Shown: positions 31,438-40,470, counted from the stretch's first letter. The stretch is 41,617 nucleotides of DNA from Alphaproteobacteria bacterium UBA1254 (GCA_002308495.1 DBVW01000010.1:45555-87171), one strand, 5' to 3'. Notes: generated by a model from the sequence alone, not told the origin. Program-made: numbers and translations.

Positions 31438-32349
31438 ATGATAAAAAAACGAATAATCGATTTTTTGAAAAAAGCGGCAAAAGAGCTTGCCGATTTGTCC
31501 GAAAAAGCCTTTATATACCTGAAAACATCGTGGAAATCCGTTGCTGTGGTTGCACCTGTTTGCGTATTTTTATACTATTTTGCGGGCAGTATGCTGACGG
31601 AAAATATAGATAAAAGCCTTAATTTTGAAATAAAGAAAGCACAGCAAGGATACACGTTTATTCAAACATCAGCCGATTTAATTAAAAGAGAAATTGACGA
31701 CCACATGTTTACGCCGAATCTGCCGTTTATTTTTCCGGCTTCGATTTTGGATAATATGCCCTCATTTCAAAAAGGGCTGATTGAGAGTCTTTCAAATGCA
31801 ATTCATGTGGCCGCGGTTGAATTAAATATCAAAGAACTGAATAAAGCGGATTCTTTTTTGAACTACCCGGCAAATGTGTGGCTTTTTTCAAAAACGGCAG
31901 ACTTTAAATTGGAGCCTTCTTCGACATCTCAATATCGTAAATCAAGGCGAAATTTGCTGCAATTTAATGAAAAAGCGACAGTAAACAAAGACATATTAAT
32001 CAAAATTTTGGAAAGCATCAAAGAAGATTTGACATTCGTTGAGCAAAAACTCCAAAAAGGCATAGATTTAGGAGTTCAAATGAAAGCAGACAACATTTTT
32101 TATCGGGCACAAGGTCATTTATATGCCGATTATATGCTCATTAAATCTGTTCAAAAAGACATGAATTTTGATGCGTCTCAAATATTAAAATCACTTGAAA
32201 AAGCAATTTTAATACAGCCGAAAATGATTCGAAACGGACATTCCGGCAGTTTGACGGTTCCTAATCATTTATTTGAATTAGCATATTTTGTGCTTAAATC
32301 GAAAGTAGCCTTAAACGAAGCGATAAGGAATATCAAAAATGCTGATTGA
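31438..32349 (+). CDS. DUF2333-like membrane-anchored protein
   Basis: The 303-residue protein has an amphipathic start, one membrane helix at about 34-52, and a helical exported domain. The segment NLPFIFPASILDNMPSFQKG (about 93-112) matches the LDNMP signature of DUF2333, a family of unknown function in Proteobacteria. The rest is helical, with Leu-heptad-like spacing. The gene starts at the murJ stop (one-base junction) and ends overlapping the nfu gene by 11 nt, so translation is coupled. Its place between murJ and an Fe-S scaffold suggests an envelope role, but that is guesswork. Confidence 0.75.
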   Translation: MIKKRIIDFLKKAAKELADLSEKAFIYLKTSWKSVAVVAPVCVFLYYFAGSMLTENIDKSLNFEIKKAQQGYTFIQTSADLIKREIDDHMFTPNLPFIFPASILDNMPSFQKGLIESLSNAIHVAAVELNIKELNKADSFLNYPANVWLFSKTADFKLEPSSTSQYRKSRRNLLQFNEKATVNKDILIKILESIKEDLTFVEQKLQKGIDLGVQMKADNIFYRAQGHLYADYMLIKSVQKDMNFDASQILKSLEKAILIQPKMIRNGHSGSLTVPNHLFELAYFVLKSKVALNEAIRNIKNAD

Positions 32350-32854
32350 GATAGAAGATACATTCAACAAAAATGTCCGAAATTTTTATTTTTCGCGAAC
32401 GGTTTTAGCGCCTTATGAAATTGAGTTTGCGCAAAAAGGAGATAAAAAAACATCAAAGTTACTGCAAAATATTTTAAGTATTGGGCATATAGATAAGGTT
32501 TTGCTCCTTCCGGATATGTTGTTCGTACAAAAAGAGGCTTCATCGGATTGGTCTTTTTTAACACCGCGAATTATGGCAGAGATTGTTGATTACGATTTTA
32601 AAAATTTTAAAAATACACAATCGCAGCAAATTTTATCGCAAATGAATGCATTAATAGAATCTCAGGTACGACCGTATTTACAACGTGACGGAGGCGATAT
32701 AGAAATTATAAAATTTAAAGATGGTGTTTTGTCGGTGCGTTTAAACGGACGCTGTAAAGGTTGTCCTCATGCCGCCGAAACATTAAAAAATGCGGTGGAA
32801 GGCATATTAAAAAAATACATCAAGGATATTCACTCGGTACAAAGGGAAGGTTAA
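32339..32854 (+). CDS. Nfu-type Fe-S cluster scaffold protein
   Basis: The 171-residue protein has an Nfu N-terminal domain (about 1-85, with the [LP]P-DMLFVQK strand) and a NifU C-terminal domain (about 100-170) with RPYLQRDGGDIE (111-122). The cluster ligands Cys139 and Cys142 sit in GRCKGCPHA. It delivers Fe-S clusters to target proteins. The start at 32339 has AAGGA nine nt upstream and overlaps the preceding gene by 11 nt. Its place in a cell-envelope operon is unusual. Confidence 0.9.
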   Translation: MLIEIEDTFNKNVRNFYFSRTVLAPYEIEFAQKGDKKTSKLLQNILSIGHIDKVLLLPDMLFVQKEASSDWSFLTPRIMAEIVDYDFKNFKNTQSQQILSQMNALIESQVRPYLQRDGGDIEIIKFKDGVLSVRLNGRCKGCPHAAETLKNAVEGILKKYIKDIHSVQREG

Positions 32855-32855
32855 G

Positions 32856-33755
32856 ATGTTTAAAAAAATATTTATATTTTGCTTGCTTTTCGGTTTTGAG
32901 GTTTTGGCATCCGAGCCCAAGTATTTTGTTGATGAAAGCGGCATATATTTAGTCGATTGCGACACACAAAAACTGACGGAAATGTTCCAAGATTTGTATT
33001 ACGATACTTATATTAATCCCGAGGGCAACGAATATCCGCGTATTTTTGTAAAAAACATTCCGGAAGATTTTGCGCTTCAAACAGATAAAACGGAACGCAA
33101 TCGTATATTTATGAAAATACTTATTCCGCTTGTGTTGAAAATAAATGAAGAAATTTTAGACGAACGCGAAACAATAGAAGCCATTGAATACGATTTTGAA
33201 CAGACGAAAGATTTTGATAAAGCAGATCGGTATTATATTGATAATTTAGCTCAAAAATATGATGTGGTAACACCTTATAAAGATACGCGCAAATATATAA
33301 GATTGTTAAACGGACTGAAAAAGAAGATAGATGTCGTGCCTCCGTCCATTGTCGTTGCCGCAGCTGCAATTTATACCGATTGGGGAACATCGCGTATTGC
33401 GGTTCAGGCGAACAATCTTTTTAAAGCAAAAGTTTGGTTTGAAGAAGAAGGGCTGGAGCCTGTCGAAGATAAGGAGGACGGTTATAAATATAAAATATAT
33501 CCCTCTCTTGAAGCATCTGTCAGAGATTATGTCTTAAAGATAAACAGCAATGTAAATTATGAAACCTTTCGGGAAATACGCGCATTGTCCCGAAAAAATG
33601 AAAATGATTTATATGGAAAACGCATGGACTGGAGCATGATTTTAGACAGCGATTTGCAAAATTTTGCGGGCTTGCTGGACTATACGCTCACATATTATAA
33701 GCTTCACAACATTGATGATGCAAAATTAGAAGAACAATATAAATTTGAGGAATAA
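32856..33755 (+). CDS. Bax-like glucosaminidase-domain protein with altered active site
   Basis: The 299-residue protein has a signal peptide (about 1-18, ending VLASE). A helical middle part follows, then a Bax/FlgJ-type glucosaminidase domain from about 157: VVPPSIVVAAAA, DWGTS (175-179) and NNLF (186-189). In active relatives the segment reads A-A-x-E-S-G-W-G, with Glu as catalytic acid. Here the same place has Tyr173 (I-Y-T-D-W-G), so the protein probably does not cut glycan chains by the usual mechanism. It may be a binding protein or use a different residue. GAAGG lies just before the ATG, 2 nt after nfu. It is the fourth gene of the murJ operon. Confidence 0.8.
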   Translation: MFKKIFIFCLLFGFEVLASEPKYFVDESGIYLVDCDTQKLTEMFQDLYYDTYINPEGNEYPRIFVKNIPEDFALQTDKTERNRIFMKILIPLVLKINEEILDERETIEAIEYDFEQTKDFDKADRYYIDNLAQKYDVVTPYKDTRKYIRLLNGLKKKIDVVPPSIVVAAAAIYTDWGTSRIAVQANNLFKAKVWFEEEGLEPVEDKEDGYKYKIYPSLEASVRDYVLKINSNVNYETFREIRALSRKNENDLYGKRMDWSMILDSDLQNFAGLLDYTLTYYKLHNIDDAKLEEQYKFEE

Positions 33756-33757
33756 AA

Positions 33758-35389
33758 ATGTATTTCAGTTTAAAGAAAAAGATTTTTTATACGGTGTTTG
33801 CACTTTTCGTTTTTATGGCGACGCTTTTTTTATCAATGTTTACATTAATCTACGCCGAAAAATATTCCGAAGATCATACGGCCCTGTCAAAACGTAATCA
33901 ATATGTTATGAACCTTTTACATGAAAACATCAGTCTGCAGCGTGAGCTCAACAAAATTCATGTTAAAATTTCGCCCAAAATGGCAACAGATCTTTCGGAC
34001 AAACAGGAAGAACTGACTTATGAGCGAAAAATTAATGAAGATTTGCAAAAAAATTTCAATGAACAATCTCAAGCATTTTTAGCCGGTATGAAAATTATCG
34101 GTATTAGTTCTTTGCTATCGTTGTTTTCGATTTTCTGTTTGGGATTTGTTTTGCAGCGTTGGGTGATAGGTCCGATTAACAGGCTTTCAGAGGCGACACA
34201 ATTGGTTTCGAAAGGTGATTTTTCGCATCGTATACCGGTTGATAAAAAACAAGTTTTTTTCGATGAAGTTGATACATTGGCAACCACATTTAATACGATG
34301 ATTTCAAACATCGAAAATAACATCACGGAGATTAAAAATTCCGAACTTTTTTTGCAGTTATTGATAGATACCATTCCTGACGGTATTCGTGTGATTGACC
34401 GAAATTATAACATTGTGTTATCAAATAAAGCTTATACCAAACAATTTAGCGCTTTGGGACATACGGAAAAGTGCTTTCAGGCATACGGATACGACAAACC
34501 GTGTCCGCATGGCATGTTTAGCTGTCCTTTTAAAGAAATCAAAAATCCTAAAATGCGTAATATCAGCATAGTTCAAAACTTTGAAGGGCGCCCGTTATCG
34601 ATTAACGCGGCTCCGTTGCGGGTTCTGGGAAAAGAAAAAGATGATTTTTATATTATCGAATCCATTCGTGATTTGAGTGATGACATACGTTTTTCTCATC
34701 AGCAAAAAATATCTTCGCTCGGATTTTTATCAACGTCTGTTGCACACGAAATCAAAAACAATTTAGGCTCAATACGCATGATAATTGAAAATCTGATGGA
34801 ACAATCAGATAAAATCCTCGAAAACAGACAAGAATACGATAAATATATTAAACTGATATATGATCAAATTTTATCGACGATCGGCATTCCGGAAAGACTT
34901 TTAAAATTAGCGCGAAACAATCCCGAAGCTCAAGAAATTTTTGATGTCAGAACAAGTATTGAAGAAGTTGTGTCTTTGCTTGATTATGAAGCCAAACGCA
35001 ACGGAACAACTGTTTTATGCCAATTTGCAAATACCGAAAATAATATTTTAGGCAATCAGGCAGATTTTAAAATGATTATATTAAATTTAGCGCAAAATGC
35101 CATTAAAGCGATGCCTTCGGGCGGAGAGCTTAAAATAACGACAGATAAAGACAGAAATGATGTTATCGTTAAAGTAAAAGATACAGGCATCGGAATTGAA
35201 AAAGACAAATTACAACACATTTTCGAGCCGTTTTATTCCGAAGGCCAAAACAGCCGTCTTCAAGGCACGGGGTTGGGTTTGGCAATAGTCAAATCGCTGG
35301 TTGAAAAATATAAAGGCTCAATTTCCGTATCAAGCATTTTAAAACAGGGAACAATCTTTGAGCTCAAATTTCCGAAAGCAAAAAGATAA
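33758..35389 (+). CDS. Membrane histidine kinase with HAMP and Cys-rich PAS-like domain
   Basis: The 543-residue protein has membrane helices at about 9-32 and 110-133 with a helical periplasmic loop between, and a HAMP domain (about 134-190). A PAS-like domain (about 200-300) contains a Cys-rich stretch CFQAYGYDKPCPHG followed by CPF. HisKA follows, with VAHEIKNN (phospho-acceptor His330), then the HATPase domain with NLAQNAIKAMP (N box), DTGIGI (G1) and GTGLGL (G2). The order is that of a sensor kinase of the PAS-Cys type, often responsive to redox or metals. No response regulator gene is adjacent. GAGGAA precedes the ATG, 2 nt after the Bax-like gene. It is last in the murJ operon. Confidence 0.9.
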   Translation: MYFSLKKKIFYTVFALFVFMATLFLSMFTLIYAEKYSEDHTALSKRNQYVMNLLHENISLQRELNKIHVKISPKMATDLSDKQEELTYERKINEDLQKNFNEQSQAFLAGMKIIGISSLLSLFSIFCLGFVLQRWVIGPINRLSEATQLVSKGDFSHRIPVDKKQVFFDEVDTLATTFNTMISNIENNITEIKNSELFLQLLIDTIPDGIRVIDRNYNIVLSNKAYTKQFSALGHTEKCFQAYGYDKPCPHGMFSCPFKEIKNPKMRNISIVQNFEGRPLSINAAPLRVLGKEKDDFYIIESIRDLSDDIRFSHQQKISSLGFLSTSVAHEIKNNLGSIRMIIENLMEQSDKILENRQEYDKYIKLIYDQILSTIGIPERLLKLARNNPEAQEIFDVRTSIEEVVSLLDYEAKRNGTTVLCQFANTENNILGNQADFKMIILNLAQNAIKAMPSGGELKITTDKDRNDVIVKVKDTGIGIEKDKLQHIFEPFYSEGQNSRLQGTGLGLAIVKSLVEKYKGSISVSSILKQGTIFELKFPKAKR

Positions 35390-35430
35390 TCCAAAGTTTG
35401 TTTTTATATGCAGAAAACTGATAAAAATTG

Positions 35431-35459
35431 TTGCAAAACAAAAAAAATAAGATTATAGA
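35431..35459 (+). promoter_or_regulatory. Promoter of infA
   Basis: TTGCAA (35431-35436), a 17-nt spacer and TATAGA (35454-35459). The boxes are the same as in the rimP operon promoter. Confidence 0.55.
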
Positions 35460-35490
35460 ATATAGCAAAATAAGAAAAACAGAGGGTTTT

Positions 35491-35712
35491 ATGAGCAAAG
35501 AAGAACTATTGGAATTAACAGGGGAAGTGATTGAAAAGCTGCCGAACGCAATGTTTCGCGTTCGCCTTGAAAACGGTGTCGAGATTTTAGCACATACGGC
35601 CGGAAAAATGCGCAAATTCCGCATTCGGGTTATGGTCGGCGATAAAGTCGATATTGAAATGACGCCTTATGATTTAACGAAAGGGCGAATTACTTTCCGA
35701 CATAAAGATTAG
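35491..35712 (+). CDS. infA: Translation initiation factor IF-1
   Basis: The 73-residue OB-fold protein has the usual MSKEELLELTGEV start, LPNAMFRVRLENG (17-29), AHTAGKMRK and the GRITFRHKD end. It occupies the ribosomal A site during initiation. AGAGGG lies four nt before the ATG at 35491; a start 63 nt further upstream would overlap the promoter. It is a single gene with terminator. Confidence 0.96.
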   Translation: MSKEELLELTGEVIEKLPNAMFRVRLENGVEILAHTAGKMRKFRIRVMVGDKVDIEMTPYDLTKGRITFRHKD

Positions 35713-35716
35713 AAAC

Positions 35717-35742
35717 AAAAAACGAGAGAAATCTCGTTTTTT
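35717..35742 (+). terminator. Intrinsic terminator of infA
   Basis: A perfect stem ACGAGA/TCTCGT extended by A/T pairs (35717-35727 with 35732-35742), a GAAA loop and a U run. Confidence 0.85.
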
Positions 35743-35823
35743 ATTTATCTGAAGAAAAAGATTGAAAAGTCTTTTTAAAACATGTAAGACTAAAGAAGCG
35801 GTTAAAATAATAAAGAATATAAA

Positions 35824-36576
35824 ATGGAATTAAGCGAAAAAACAGCCCGTGATATGATAGCTCATCTGGTTCAAAACAATCAGATGTTGCCTCGCGATAT
35901 CTTTAATTATCGCAACGAAATGCACACTGATGTCGCCACACACATTCGAAAAGCCTTTTCCTTAATCAGAGAAGAGTTGCTGTCTTTTCTGAAAACATCA
36001 GTAAAAGATATTGTCTGTTACGGTCCCGTTTGCAGCGCAATTCATACATCGACCTCAATCATCAACGTCGCATTTGTTATAGATACCGGCCTTCCTGATG
36101 AAACACTTCAAAAAATATCCAATTCTTTGCCTAAGCGTGGTTTTGTATTTAAGGTTTATGATCATCCGCTGTTGTTTCATCTCTTAAAACCCAAAGACAT
36201 AACCTTTGCAAATTGGTCTGTTATGAGAAACACATGGAATCAAGAACCTGTTTTTCAAAATTTTAAATACGATTTGGATTTTCTTTTTGAAGAATATGCC
36301 AAACTAAACAATGATTTCCACAATCACCTTGATAACCTTCCTAAAAATGCCGCGGGTATATACGTGCCGGAAAGCTGTGCCGTTATTAAAAAATATTTTG
36401 CAGATATAGAACAAAAAGCAATGTATGCAAAAGAACATACCCCCGAAGGTGAATACTCTTTAGAATATAACTTGCTCCTAGCCTTAGATGTTTTCAAGGT
36501 TCGTGAACATTTTAACCGCGAAATCATCAAGTCGGAATGTTATTACATAGAAAGGGGAGAAGATGAAAACGTTTAA
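35824..36576 (+). CDS. Degenerate nucleotidyltransferase-fold protein, partner of the next gene
   Basis: This 250-residue protein is not a known family by itself, but it can be aligned with the next gene: a helical N-terminus with MHTDVATHIR, then DIVCYGPVCSAIHTSTSIINVAFVI (about 62-86) where the active relative has G-S-S-S-G and two Asp. Here the GS turn is GPVCS and the D-x-D is replaced by I-N, so metal-dependent transfer is unlikely. It could be a regulatory or scaffold partner. The start codon has a weak AAAGAA site; a TTGAAA-N17-TAAGAC promoter may lie at 35762-35790. It overlaps the next gene by 14 nt. Confidence 0.6.
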   Translation: MELSEKTARDMIAHLVQNNQMLPRDIFNYRNEMHTDVATHIRKAFSLIREELLSFLKTSVKDIVCYGPVCSAIHTSTSIINVAFVIDTGLPDETLQKISNSLPKRGFVFKVYDHPLLFHLLKPKDITFANWSVMRNTWNQEPVFQNFKYDLDFLFEEYAKLNNDFHNHLDNLPKNAAGIYVPESCAVIKKYFADIEQKAMYAKEHTPEGEYSLEYNLLLALDVFKVREHFNREIIKSECYYIERGEDENV

Positions 36577-37309
36577 TTTAGAAGAAAACATCAAGCGTTT
36601 GCTCACCCCGCGCGAAACACTTGCGCCATGGCTTTTTGATGAAAACAATCAAATGCATGAAAATATGCGCCTACTTCTCTTAAGATATGCTCAAAAGCTA
36701 ATCGAAAGCGTCATTTCTCCGATTGAAGGGCTTGAAGTTACAGATATAACATTAACAGGTTCAAGCTCCGGCTATTTTTATAAAAACAACTCAGATATTG
36801 ACATGCGTGTTGAAGTGCATAATGAAAGTTGTCAATGGCTTGCCAAAGATCGTGAACATATGGATAAATTTTTGGCCACACAATTAAACGGCTTCTTTGC
36901 TCAAGGGTATCGTTTCTATTTTGAAAGACGTTTCATAGACATAAAAATCTCAACGCAACAAATTGATTTTGCTTCACTCTATTCCGTTAAATACAAAAAA
37001 TGGCTGATTGAGCCGACAAAAGAAATAAATATTTCGGAAGATGAAATGAAAGAATATTATACGAATAAAAAGAAAGAAATATTAGATGAGCTCGAAAAAA
37101 TAAAGAAAAAATACAGAGGAATGGATCTGGGTGCCGAATTAAACGACTTTTTTGTTCGAACAGTTTTACGCTCAATTAAAAACCATCCGACAATGAAAGA
37201 TTATTTGACTTTTAAACTTTTAAATTACGAACAAATACTCAAACCAATAGGAGCGGAGAGCATTCGCGCCTACAGCAGAGCTTTACAATTAAAGTCAACA
37301 AACAGCTAA
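36563..37309 (+). CDS. Nucleotidyltransferase domain protein (pol beta superfamily)
   Basis: The 248-residue protein has the minimal nucleotidyltransferase signature: GSSSG (66-70), then D78 and D80 in NNSDIDMRV, and a third acidic residue D126 in RFIDIKI. The catalytic triad is therefore present. The N-terminal helical part resembles that of the upstream protein. The family moves nucleotides to protein, RNA or small molecules; the target is unknown. It may be a modifying enzyme, or act in a defence or toxin-antitoxin role as some pol beta-fold pairs do. GGGGAG lies before the ATG. The UAA stop overlaps the UAG stop of the converging permease gene by two bases. Confidence 0.75.
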   Translation: MKTFNLEENIKRLLTPRETLAPWLFDENNQMHENMRLLLLRYAQKLIESVISPIEGLEVTDITLTGSSSGYFYKNNSDIDMRVEVHNESCQWLAKDREHMDKFLATQLNGFFAQGYRFYFERRFIDIKISTQQIDFASLYSVKYKKWLIEPTKEINISEDEMKEYYTNKKKEILDELEKIKKKYRGMDLGAELNDFFVRTVLRSIKNHPTMKDYLTFKLLNYEQILKPIGAESIRAYSRALQLKSTNS

Positions 37310-38634
37310 AAAGCAAAATATTTCAAATATAAATAAATCCCGGCGATTAAAACAGAAACAATCATCACAGGAATTGACCACAGCAAAAATCCCAAAAACT
37401 TAATGGGATGACCCTCACGGGAAGCAAGCCCGGCAACAATAACATTTGCAGATGCACCGATGAGTGAGCCGTTTCCGCCGAAACACGCCCCTAAGGATAA
37501 AGCCCACCAAACAGGCATCATTGCTTCTCTGCCGCCGAGAGATTCTTCCATTGATTTTAACGTCGGAATCATTGTTGCAACAAAAGGAATATTGTCAATA
37601 GCGCTTGAGACAACAGCGGAAATACCTAAAATAATGAAGGTGGCGCGTTTCAAACTGCCATCGGTCAAATCAATAAATTTTTGCCCCAATAATTCTAAAA
37701 CACCCGTTTTCTCAAGTCCGAAAACAACCATAAAAAGACCGGCGAAAAAGAAAATCGTTGTCCAGTCAACCAGATTGAACATTTCTTCGGTTTTCTCATC
37801 ACGATGATAAACATTGTCATTGAAAGTGTACAGCAGCAAAAGCAGAGATGCACCCAAAAGGGCAATAACGCCGTTAGCCACATTTATTTCTTCGGCCATA
37901 ATAAAACCGAAAATAACCAAAGACAAAACAAACAGAGACTTATATAAAAGTTTTTTATCGACAATATTAGATTTTGCATTCATACGCATAACGGCAGCTT
38001 TGTTTCGATCGGTTGTCTGCAAGTTCTTGCCCCAAATAAGCGCAAAGCAAAGAATCAAGGTTAAAATGGTTAAAACAACGACCGGAGCGAGGGTTTTAAT
38101 AAAATCTAAAAACGAAAGATTAAGCGCCGATCCGATTAAAATGTTCGGCGGATCGCCGATGAGCGTTGCCGTTCCGCCGATATTGGATGCGAAAATTTCT
38201 AAAATCAAATAAGGATAAGGCGTAATTTGTAACTTACGCGTAATCTGAAAAGTAACGGGAACAATAAGTAAAACAGTCGTTACATTATCCAAAAAAGCGG
38301 AAAAGACAGCCGTAACCAAGGCAAGAATAACCATTAGCCCTAAAGGATTAGCTCTAACTTTTTGAGCGCTCCAAACAGCAACAAACTGGAACAAACCGGA
38401 ACGCTCTGTGATGCTGACAATAACCATCATACCGACCAACAACGAAATTGTGTTAAAATCAATGGCATGAAAGGCTTCATTTTGGCTCAAAATGCCGCAA
38501 AGAATCATTAATGTGGCAGAAAATAATGTCGTAACGGCTCTATTGAGCTTTTCGCTGAAAAGAACAATATAGCAAAAAATAACAATAGCGGAAGCAATCC
38601 ATTTCGGGTCTGTTATAAAATTTAAGTAATCCAT
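37306..38634 (-). CDS. ArsB/NhaD-type ion permease, copy 2
   Basis: This is a 442-residue membrane protein of about 11-12 helices in the ion transporter (IT) superfamily. It has DNVTTVLLIVP in helix 4, SNIGGTATLIGDPPN (about 150-165) and DNIPFVATMIP, which are the two conserved re-entrant signatures of the family. Members move arsenite, Na+/H+ or anions; the substrate cannot be told. It is very similar to the gene upstream, from which it is separated by 15 nt, so it arose by tandem duplication and is in the same operon. It has an AAGGCGGA site. Its stop codon overlaps that of the converging nucleotidyltransferase gene. Confidence 0.88.
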   Translation of the reverse strand: MDYLNFITDPKWIASAIVIFCYIVLFSEKLNRAVTTLFSATLMILCGILSQNEAFHAIDFNTISLLVGMMVIVSITERSGLFQFVAVWSAQKVRANPLGLMVILALVTAVFSAFLDNVTTVLLIVPVTFQITRKLQITPYPYLILEIFASNIGGTATLIGDPPNILIGSALNLSFLDFIKTLAPVVVLTILTLILCFALIWGKNLQTTDRNKAAVMRMNAKSNIVDKKLLYKSLFVLSLVIFGFIMAEEINVANGVIALLGASLLLLLYTFNDNVYHRDEKTEEMFNLVDWTTIFFFAGLFMVVFGLEKTGVLELLGQKFIDLTDGSLKRATFIILGISAVVSSAIDNIPFVATMIPTLKSMEESLGGREAMMPVWWALSLGACFGGNGSLIGASANVIVAGLASREGHPIKFLGFLLWSIPVMIVSVLIAGIYLYLKYFAF

Positions 38635-38649
38635 ATAGTCCGCCTTATG

Positions 38650-39963
38650 TTATAGAAAGTGTAAAAAATAAAGATAAACCATGGCAAGCCCGACAGAAAC
38701 AAACATGACAGGCAACCCCCAAAGCAAAAATTTTGCAAAAGAAATACGGTTGTTTTCTCTTGAAGCAAAACCGGCAACAATAACATTGGCCGAAGCTGCA
38801 ATTAAAGAACCGTTCCCGCCCAAACAAGCGCCGAGTGAAAGTGCCCACCAAACAGGCATCATCGCTTCTCTGCCGCCCATTTGCGGTTCCATCGATTTTA
38901 AGGTCGGAATCATCGTTGCAACAAAAGGAATATTATCAATAAACGCAGAAACAACGGCTGAAATCCATAAAACGGCAAAGGCGGCTTTTTGAACGCTGTT
39001 TTGAACGATATGAATCAATTTATCGCCTAAAATTTCTAAAAGACCGGTGGTCTCAAGCCCGAACACAATGGCAAACAATCCGGCGAAAAAGAAAATTGTC
39101 GTCCAGTCGACGAGCGAAAAGGCATCTTCAACTTTTTGATCCCGTTTGATATGTTCGTCTTTGAAAGTATAGAGCCAAAGCATCAAAGAGGCGCCGAAAA
39201 GAGCAATCGTTCCGTTTTGAAGATGTATGTGTTCGGCTAAAATAAAACCCGCTAAAACGGTGGTCAAAACAAAAAGCGATTTTAAAAGAAGGCTTTTGTC
39301 GGTAATCATATCTTTTGGCTCAATGCTCAAAAGACTGCGCTTATTTTCATCCGTTGCATGAAGCTTCCGCCCGTAAAACAAGTCAAAGATAAAAAGCAAC
39401 AAAATAAGATTAATCATCACAATGGGCAAAAGCTCAACAACAAAATCCATAAACGAAAGATTAAGGGCAGAACCGATTAAAATATTCGGCGGATCACCGA
39501 TAAGCGTTGCCGTTCCGCCGATATTTGAGGCAAAAATTTCCAAAATCAAATAAGGGTAGGGCGTAATTTTTAAATTTCGCGTAATCTGAAAAGTAACGGG
39601 GACGATGAGCAAAACGGTCGTTACATTATCAAGAAGAGCGGAAAGAACGGCGGTAATAATACCCATCATCAATAAGATACCGCGGGGTGAAGCCTTAACG
39701 ATTTTGGTGCTGAAAATGGCAAGATACTGAAAAACGCCTGATTTTTCGGCAATACCGACAATAACCATCATGCCGATTAAAAGCGCAAGGGTGTTAAAAT
39801 CAATGCTGTTAATGGCTGTTTCTTGAGTAAGGACGCCGGTAAAAATCAAAAACGAAGTTCCGAGCAAAACGGTGACGGCACGATTTATCTTTTCGCTAAA
39901 CAAAATAACATAGCAAACAATTAAAGTGGCAACAGCCAAAATCTGAGGGTTTATCTGAATCAT
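38650..39963 (-). CDS. ArsB/NhaD-type ion permease, copy 1
   Basis: The 437-residue permease has the same motifs as its neighbour: DNVTTVLLIVP, SNIGGTATLIGDPPN and DNIPFVATMIP, all intact, with about 11-12 helices. The two proteins share long stretches of identical sequence in these motifs but differ at the N-terminus and in the loops (for example around 205-235), so they have probably diverged in substrate or regulation, or form a heterodimer. The start at 39963 has AAGG upstream; the 48-nt longer reading has no ribosome binding site. It is the first gene of the two-gene unit. Confidence 0.88.
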   Translation of the reverse strand: MIQINPQILAVATLIVCYVILFSEKINRAVTVLLGTSFLIFTGVLTQETAINSIDFNTLALLIGMMVIVGIAEKSGVFQYLAIFSTKIVKASPRGILLMMGIITAVLSALLDNVTTVLLIVPVTFQITRNLKITPYPYLILEIFASNIGGTATLIGDPPNILIGSALNLSFMDFVVELLPIVMINLILLLFIFDLFYGRKLHATDENKRSLLSIEPKDMITDKSLLLKSLFVLTTVLAGFILAEHIHLQNGTIALFGASLMLWLYTFKDEHIKRDQKVEDAFSLVDWTTIFFFAGLFAIVFGLETTGLLEILGDKLIHIVQNSVQKAAFAVLWISAVVSAFIDNIPFVATMIPTLKSMEPQMGGREAMMPVWWALSLGACLGGNGSLIAASANVIVAGFASRENNRISFAKFLLWGLPVMFVSVGLAMVYLYFLHFL

Positions 39964-40119
39964 ATCGCACCTTCTGAATATGAAATATATAGGCGATATG
40001 TTAAAATACAAATAATTTTTTTAAAAAAATTGCATAAGTTTCTTTTTGAAGTTGAATTTTTGAAGTGTTGTTTTTAACATAAAAAGCGTTGTATGTTTTC
40101 ATTTAATAGGAGATTTTTT

Positions 40120-40470
40120 ATGAAAAAAATTTTATTAGCGGCAGCTTTTGTTTTAGGTTTCGGCATTGTTAATGCCAATGCGATTGATTTGGTCGGTCCT
40201 GCGACACGAGCTCAAGAAAAGATTGATGCAATCGAAGCCCAAAAATTAGAAACAGAGCAAAAAGTAGAAGAAACGAAGACAGAGGTTGAAGAAAGAGTCA
40301 ATGCCAAAAAAGCCGAAATCAAAGATAAAATAGAAGAAAGAAAAGCAGCAGCGCAAGAAAGAAGAGCTCAAAGAGAAAAAATGCGTGAAGCTAAAAAGGC
40401 CGAAATGGTTGAAAAAAGAGAAAAGATTAAATCTGATCTCGATTCGCTCAAAAAAGATTTAGCATTTTAA
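40120..40470 (+). CDS. Exported Lys/Glu-rich helical protein, 116 aa
   Basis: A signal peptide (about 1-21, ending NANA) is followed by a single long charged helix of E, K, A and R with heptad-like spacing, probably a coiled coil. It contains no Cys and almost no aromatic residue. No family is recognised; proteins of this composition are sometimes periplasmic chaperone-like or cell-wall-spanning rods. AGGAG lies seven nt before the ATG at 40120; a 27-nt longer reading gives no better signal peptide. It is a single gene ended by the terminator at 40492. Confidence 0.75.
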   Translation: MKKILLAAAFVLGFGIVNANAIDLVGPATRAQEKIDAIEAQKLETEQKVEETKTEVEERVNAKKAEIKDKIEERKAAAQERRAQREKMREAKKAEMVEKREKIKSDLDSLKKDLAF

